A stretch of 10,351 bases of DNA from JAJPXC01 sp964517875 (GTDB lineage Bacteria; Bacteroidota; Bacteroidia; Bacteroidales; Muribaculaceae): contig CAZFEU010000061.1 in the NCBI GenBank assembly GCA_964517875.1, forward strand, positions 1-10,351, given 5' to 3'. Within the stretch, counting starts at the first letter, position 1. The number at the start of each line of letters is the position of its first letter. Under the pieces are notes generated by a model. It saw only the letters and a list, made by a program, of their open reading frames with translations. It had not been told where the DNA came from and did no database searches. Position numbers and translations under genes: made by a program. Shown here in pieces: positions 8,201-10,351 of the stretch.

Positions 8201-8519
8201 TGTTCTGCGTTGTTACACGTCCTGAAGTGAAGGCTTTGCCGGCGAAGTTCTCGCGGCGGGCCGTGAGTATCAGACAGTTCTCATTGCTCTTGGGGTCAAC
8301 GCCCACGCTCACGTTCTCACGGCGATAGTACTGCAACTCATTGTTGCCGCCACCGTTGCCGTTTACCTCGATATTCCATATGGCTTCGTTGAGCGATGTG
8401 CCGTCAAATTCGTCGGCCCAGCGCAGCGTGTAGCCGGCTGGAGTCTCGGCGGTGCCTTCGGCCCACGCCCCCGCGATACCGGATATTAGAGCCAGTACCG
8501 AAAAAATATAGCGCTTCAT
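5280..8519 (-). CDS. Secreted GH16 laminarinase-type endo-beta-1,3-glucanase with three C-terminal repeat modules
   Basis: 1079 residues, starting 15 bp after the 319-residue gene. The signal peptide is 1-20 (ending AWA, no lipobox). The GH16 domain spans about 29-300: WADEFDG at 34-40, LWPAYWMMG at 128-136, the catalytic motif GEIDIVELG at 148-156 (E149 nucleophile, D151, E154 acid/base; the ExDxxE beta-bulge type found in laminarinases), LHYG at 174-177, FNLAVGGSYPN at 262-272 and the closing strand MYVDWVRVYQ. A linker (about 301-337) leads to three homologous modules, A (338-545), B (556-800) and C (806-1025), each with NSFG or DSFG, a W-rich turn, DLSMI-type, LHFAMR-type, DGEWYxFD(I/V)P and LxxDNIFFY motifs. 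The tail at 1045-1079 reads YNLQGVR...GLYIVRRG...KVVVR. The modules are probably glucan-binding or adhesive (inference). Substrate is most likely beta-1,3- or mixed beta-1,3/1,4-glucan, with beta-1,3 favoured by the GH128 neighbour. Confidence 0.92.
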   Translation of the reverse strand: MKRYIFSVLALISGIAGAWAEGTAETPAGYTLRWADEFDGTSLNEAIWNIEVNGNGGGNNELQYYRRENVSVGVDPKSNENCLILTARRENFAGKAFTSGRVTTQNKAAFKHGMIQARVKFPRTKDGLWPAYWMMGNDMNRYGWPRCGEIDIVELGHFNGINAGTQDRYFGGTLHYGPNATAEGHQQYSQEYLAPEDNPITNDEYHIITMEWDDNNMYMYYDLEAYTNAAKRRARYFTCNVTYSDEDLAVGKYFQKPFFFLFNLAVGGSYPNIYNAAGITALPNAGDEAKMYVDWVRVYQRDDDAEARYTYVDGQGQTVTNIEDEPDKPIVPDTKTELSSFATKALDENGNTTFDFDGITDAVLISTSDGVRGHLYSAGANVVDYNVNNTNRNLWIWDNTYVAVDRTGQVNSFGWEEGYNKFTVASVGWSGLGFNIAGEDLSMIDNTYWLHFAMRATDAELHTSHEMSVGSAKFIVGNSNGKLASVGDFRRDGEWYYFDIPVAALEQFYAPAIGMKANFNDNIVAFISGGVTDAELCFDNIFFYKSSKKEVPSFTDTKSELGKFGYKSLDDNGNAVFSFSKVKDVVPLYLSGDTWESLTAGGTYGETSLVKQEWDNSEQGGRNNFFIWGSPLTMKVSTVLDTPNSFGRVPYGGFPSYSSETDGITWNGSGWASIAGQGVNPAPKDLSMINDEWYVHFSVRSDAAVSHIPVMIRFGSTDADATLVLGQYSTKALFADFNRDGEWYSFDVPVAELRKYGQLWSNAPANGGISAYTDYALCIYTDQAFYNNSYFAIDNVFFYRTDEIPDYDELGEYTTKSLDADGKTYFDFTGKEFISISANGSVTEHMKVDGEENILHDLRDGIGFCKFYNWADGNTYTAGNIPAGVPDSFGGDEGWIYFTTNGGWTGAGFINDHGQDFSVLDDGNWHLHFAMRGNDDCSHQIALGQAKFTIGATAYAAGVPVLGNYRRDGEWYSFDIPLSELKNLTAEIFPSSNGGKYAYTDNYFWFMSGGEIGKELHLDNIFLWRDKDNNAVEIVAGDSNGADAPVEIYNLQGVRLGSMDAPGLYIVRRGTEVSKVVVR
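5445..7508 (-). repeat. Three tandem copies of the shared module within the GH16 gene
   Basis: The copies lie at about 6885-7508 (A), 6120-6854 (B) and 5445-6104 (C). A 27-bp stretch encoding the RDGEWYSFD region is identical in C (5596-5622) and B (6280-6306) and differs at three positions in A (7024-7050). The shared blocks and near-identical DNA patches indicate tandem duplication, with spacings of about 684 and 744 bp. Copy B is the longest, with an insertion near its N-terminal half. Confidence 0.85.
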
Positions 8520-8534
8520 ATTGTGTGCCCTTAT

Positions 8535-9494
8535 TTATTTAATGTATACTTTACGACTGCCAAGGTTGGAGCGCACAATATACAACCCGTTGGTAGGATT
8601 GTCGATGCGACGTCCCATAATGTCGTAAACACCCTCGATTACTTCCTCCTGGTTGGCCGAAACGTTGGCCACGGAGTTGTTGGTGGGTACATAGAAAAAT
8701 ACATGGTCGAGCGAGAGGGCCGAACCCAGCTTGGTCACCACATATGAGTAAACTGACTCTCCGGGGGCGGGACCCGACTTAGTGACGGTGCTGCACACAG
8801 GGTCGCTGAAAGTGAAGGTAAACACGCCATCGCTGATGGGAGCGGCAAAATCATAGGCGAAGCCAAATTCACCATTATCGTCAACGAGGTCGGATACGGG
8901 GATGTCGATATAATACCACTTGCCATCGTTGCCACCGGGCATAGTGCCTACACCCACGAAATCGCCAGAAAGCGAGCCTAATGGTATGCCGGCCTCAATC
9001 TGAAATCCGTTTTTCTTTATTGTGGCCTGCGAGCCGATTGAGAACTGATATTTTGAAGGGCTTGTGCCGAAGTCGCGCAGACCTATGTGAATATGGTGCT
9101 CGTCTGTCACCTTCGACAGGTCATATTTCTGTGCGCGAGGCATAAATACGCCCGTACCCCACGCCCACAGAGGTGTGGCATTGATAAACTCAGTGCCGCC
9201 AAATGAGTTAACCTCGCCGGGAGAGGCGGGTACATTGTAGAGTGTGAGATCTTTCTTATCCCAGTCGGTCACCCAATACTCGAGAGTGTTTTTCACCTGG
9301 TCGGGATCAAGATTGTTGTTGGTAATCACTTTTGAGCCCATTTGGTCGATAACCTCCTGGGGTGCGTAGAGCACGATGTAGTCCTTACCGCTGTTGGTGT
9401 CAAATCCTCCCTGGGGAGCAAGATTAACATAGGTTTGTGCGTATGCACCTGTGGTTGCCGCTACTACCGCGGCGGTGAGTAGAAGTTTTTTCAT
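8535..9494 (-). CDS. Secreted single-module protein of the beta-glucanase operon (function unknown)
   Basis: 319 residues and the first gene of the operon, about 90 bp downstream of the predicted transcription start. The signal peptide is 1-19 (AYA before QTY, no lipobox). Residues about 35-268 are one diverged copy of the module repeated three times in the GH16 protein: VNSFGG at 95-100, a W-rich turn (LWAWGTG, 109-115), HHIHIGLRDF at 133-142 in place of LHFAMR, SIGSQATI at 152-159, DGKWYYIDIPVSDL at 190-203 and SLDHVFFYVP at 261-270. The sorting-type tail is 286-319 (VYDIMGRRIDNP...GLYIVRS...KVYIK). It has no catalytic motif that I can see. By architecture it is a stand-alone module, perhaps a secreted glucan-binding protein helping the enzymes, but that role is inferred only from sharing the module and the operon. 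Confidence 0.88.
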   Translation of the reverse strand: MKKLLLTAAVVAATTGAYAQTYVNLAPQGGFDTNSGKDYIVLYAPQEVIDQMGSKVITNNNLDPDQVKNTLEYWVTDWDKKDLTLYNVPASPGEVNSFGGTEFINATPLWAWGTGVFMPRAQKYDLSKVTDEHHIHIGLRDFGTSPSKYQFSIGSQATIKKNGFQIEAGIPLGSLSGDFVGVGTMPGGNDGKWYYIDIPVSDLVDDNGEFGFAYDFAAPISDGVFTFTFSDPVCSTVTKSGPAPGESVYSYVVTKLGSALSLDHVFFYVPTNNSVANVSANQEEVIEGVYDIMGRRIDNPTNGLYIVRSNLGSRKVYIK

Positions 9495-9590
9495 ATTTAA
9501 GGCTTGTTGGTTTAATATGTCGTGAGTAGATAGGTTATCAGTAGTGTATCATGGGCGGGTGTATGCAACCCTCAGTTTTTCGATTGTTCG
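9495..9590 (-). other. Probable 5' untranslated leader of the operon
   Basis: Between the predicted -7 box and the first ATG lie about 96 bp without an open frame. On the minus strand it contains a small GGGT...ACCC stem (about 9556-9570) and an A-rich stretch before the ATG (TTAAATATG), and no Shine-Dalgarno. No known riboswitch was recognised. Confidence 0.4.
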
Positions 9591-9620
9591 CAAAGATACT
9601 AAAGTAAATATATATAACAA
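9591..9620 (-). promoter_or_regulatory. Bacteroidetes-type promoter for the four-gene operon
   Basis: The minus strand carries TTG (9618-9620), then 19 bp, then TATCTTTG (9591-9598). This fits the sigma-ABfr consensus TTTG/TTG-N19-21-TAnnTTTG. Transcription would begin near 9584, leaving a leader of about 90 nt before the ATG at 9494. It is the only promoter of this quality I saw upstream of the operon, and the 12-15 bp gaps between the four genes suggest they are all read from it. Confidence 0.7.
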
Positions 9621-9637
9621 TAATAATGTAATATATT

Positions 9638-9718
9638 AAAGTAAATTTCAAACTCACACACATCACTGAATATCAATATATTGCATATGCAGTATAATTC
9701 CAAAAAAGTAAACTTCAA
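9638..9718. repeat. Direct repeat AAAGTAAAYTTCAA upstream of the promoter
   Basis: AAAGTAAATTTCAA (9638-9651) and AAAGTAAACTTCAA (9705-9718) match at 13 of 14 positions, 67 bp apart. The first 8 bases recur a third time at 9601-9608, inside the promoter spacer. Such spaced direct repeats can be regulator sites, but the whole region is AT-rich, so chance is a real alternative. Confidence 0.4.
9674..9691. promoter_or_regulatory. Two abutting palindromes, possible operator
   Basis: CAATATATTG (9674-9683) and TGCATATGCA (9682-9691) are perfect 10-bp palindromes overlapping by two bases, about 55-70 bp upstream of the -33 element. The second extends as an interrupted dyad to ATA/TAT on either side (9678-9695). 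No known regulator site was recognised. Confidence 0.3.
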
Positions 9719-9731
9719 TGACCGCTATAAT

Positions 9732-9770
9732 AAAATAAAAAGGGCCGCACCCACGTGGAGCGCAGCCCTT
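9732..9770 (-). terminator. Intrinsic terminator of the GAPDH gene
   Basis: On the minus strand, AAGGGCTGCGC (9770-9760) pairs with GTGCGGCCCTT (9750-9740) over 11 bp including two G.U pairs. The stem can continue through CCACGTGG to a tight loop and is followed by TTTATTTTATTATA. It begins 25 bp after the GAPDH stop codon and separates that gene from the operon. Confidence 0.9.
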
Positions 9771-9795
9771 GATGACTTATTGGTCGGTATGGTTA

Positions 9796-10351
9796 TTAGC
9801 CGTTTACCTTCTTCATGTGAGCGATCAGGTCGAGCACCTTGTTAGAGTAGCCGATCTCGTTGTCGTACCAAGAAATCACCTTAACGAAGGTGGGGGTGAG
9901 CTGGATACCAGCCTTGGCATCGAAGATAGAGGTGAGGGGGCAGCCGAGGAAGTCAGATGATACAACTGCATCTTCGGTGTAGCCGAGGATACCCTTGAGC
10001 TCGCCTTCTGAAGCCTCCTTCATGGCAGCGCAGATTTCCTCGTAAGAGGTGGGCTTCTCAAGGTTGACGGTGAGGTCAACTACTGATACATCGAGGGTGG
10101 GAACGCGCATCGACATACCGGTGAGCTTGCCGTTGAGCTCGGGGATTACTTTGCCCACTGCCTTGGCAGCGCCGGTAGATGAGGGGATGATGTTGCCCGA
10201 AGCGGCACGGCCACCACGCCAGTCTTTCATTGAAGGACCGTCAACGGTCTTCTGAGTAGCGGTGGTAGAGTGAACGGTGGTCATCAAGCCTTCCTTAACG
10301 CCAAACTTGTCGTTGAGCACCTTGGTGATAGGAGCGAGACAGTTGGTGGTG
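9796..10351 (-). CDS. gapA: Glyceraldehyde-3-phosphate dehydrogenase (C-terminal part, runs off right edge)
   Basis: About 185 C-terminal residues of a protein that is usually about 335 long. It catalyses NAD-dependent oxidation and phosphorylation of glyceraldehyde-3-phosphate to 1,3-bisphosphoglycerate in cytosolic glycolysis. The catalytic cysteine is visible at the edge in TTNCLAPITK (Cys codon 10339-10341), and the active-site histidine in MTTVHSTTATQ (His codon 10270-10272). Further family landmarks are TQKTVDGPSMKDWRGGR, NIIPSSTGAAKAVGKV, MSMRVPT and SWYDNEIGYSNKVLDLI near the end, which is VNG. The reading frame continues unbroken to the window edge; the GTG at 10318-10320 is an internal valine and not a start. 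It has its own terminator and is a housekeeping neighbour, not part of the glucanase operon. Confidence 0.97.
   Translation of the reverse strand, partial: TTNCLAPITKVLNDKFGVKEGLMTTVHSTTATQKTVDGPSMKDWRGGRAASGNIIPSSTGAAKAVGKVIPELNGKLTGMSMRVPTLDVSVVDLTVNLEKPTSYEEICAAMKEASEGELKGILGYTEDAVVSSDFLGCPLTSIFDAKAGIQLTPTFVKVISWYDNEIGYSNKVLDLIAHMKKVNG

Noticed and set aside
10318..10320. GTG start for a short GAPDH-like gene
   Set aside because: The same frame continues upstream to the window edge and includes the catalytic cysteine motif TTNCLAP, so the GTG is an internal valine and the gene is simply cut by the window.

Overview
This window comes from a Bacteroidales chromosome, most likely a gut member of the Muribaculaceae/Prevotella/Bacteroides side of the order. 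The family-level guess rests on style, not on a marker search. The clues are Bacteroidetes-type -7 boxes (TATCTTTG), gene starts without Shine-Dalgarno sequences, large secreted multi-module glycan-active proteins, and the short C-terminal tail YNLQGVR...G.YIVRRG...KVVVR. All recognised genes lie on the minus strand, so the region is best read from right to left.

Right edge (9796-10351): the 3' part of a glyceraldehyde-3-phosphate dehydrogenase gene, followed by a clean intrinsic terminator (9732-9770). Next is an AT-rich intergenic region (about 9495-9731). It holds a well-spaced sigma-ABfr-type promoter (TTG-N19-TATCTTTG, 9591-9620) and, upstream of it, a 13/14-match direct repeat and two abutting perfect palindromes that could be regulator sites.

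Centre (471-9494): four co-directional genes separated by only 12-15 bp, almost certainly one operon. In transcription order they encode: (1) a 319-residue secreted protein with one copy of a beta-sandwich-like module; (2) a 1079-residue secreted GH16 endo-beta-1,3-glucanase-type enzyme followed by three copies of the same module; (3) a 496-residue secreted GH128 (Asl1-like) beta-1,3-glucanase with a CBM6-like domain; (4) a 1096-residue secreted protein in which Fn3 domains alternate with a repeated 'PYAGG' module, followed by an Ig-like and an F5/8-type C (discoidin-like) domain. All four have type I signal peptides without a lipobox. Three end in a clear short sorting-type tail and the fourth in a degenerate one. 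Two unrelated beta-1,3-glucanase folds together point to attack on beta-1,3-glucan (laminarin-, curdlan-, callose- or fungal-wall-like). There is no SusC/SusD pair, transporter or regulator in the window, so this is not a canonical PUL layout.

Left edge (1-470): a terminator-like hairpin follows the operon. It is followed by about 340 bp without genes that carries several inverted repeats. Two share the arm CATCACGCTTCCAAA/TTTGGAAGCGTGATG, and a third has a related pattern. Their mismatches are A.C on the plus strand, which would be G.U pairs in a minus-strand RNA. They lie just upstream of a -7-like box and a truncated minus-strand gene starting MLIGREKEIQEL, which resembles the N-terminus of Bacteroidales AAA-type ATPases.

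The points most worth following are the undescribed-looking module shared by the operon proteins, the SusCD-free tail-bearing beta-glucanase operon, and the hairpin array next to the ATPase start.
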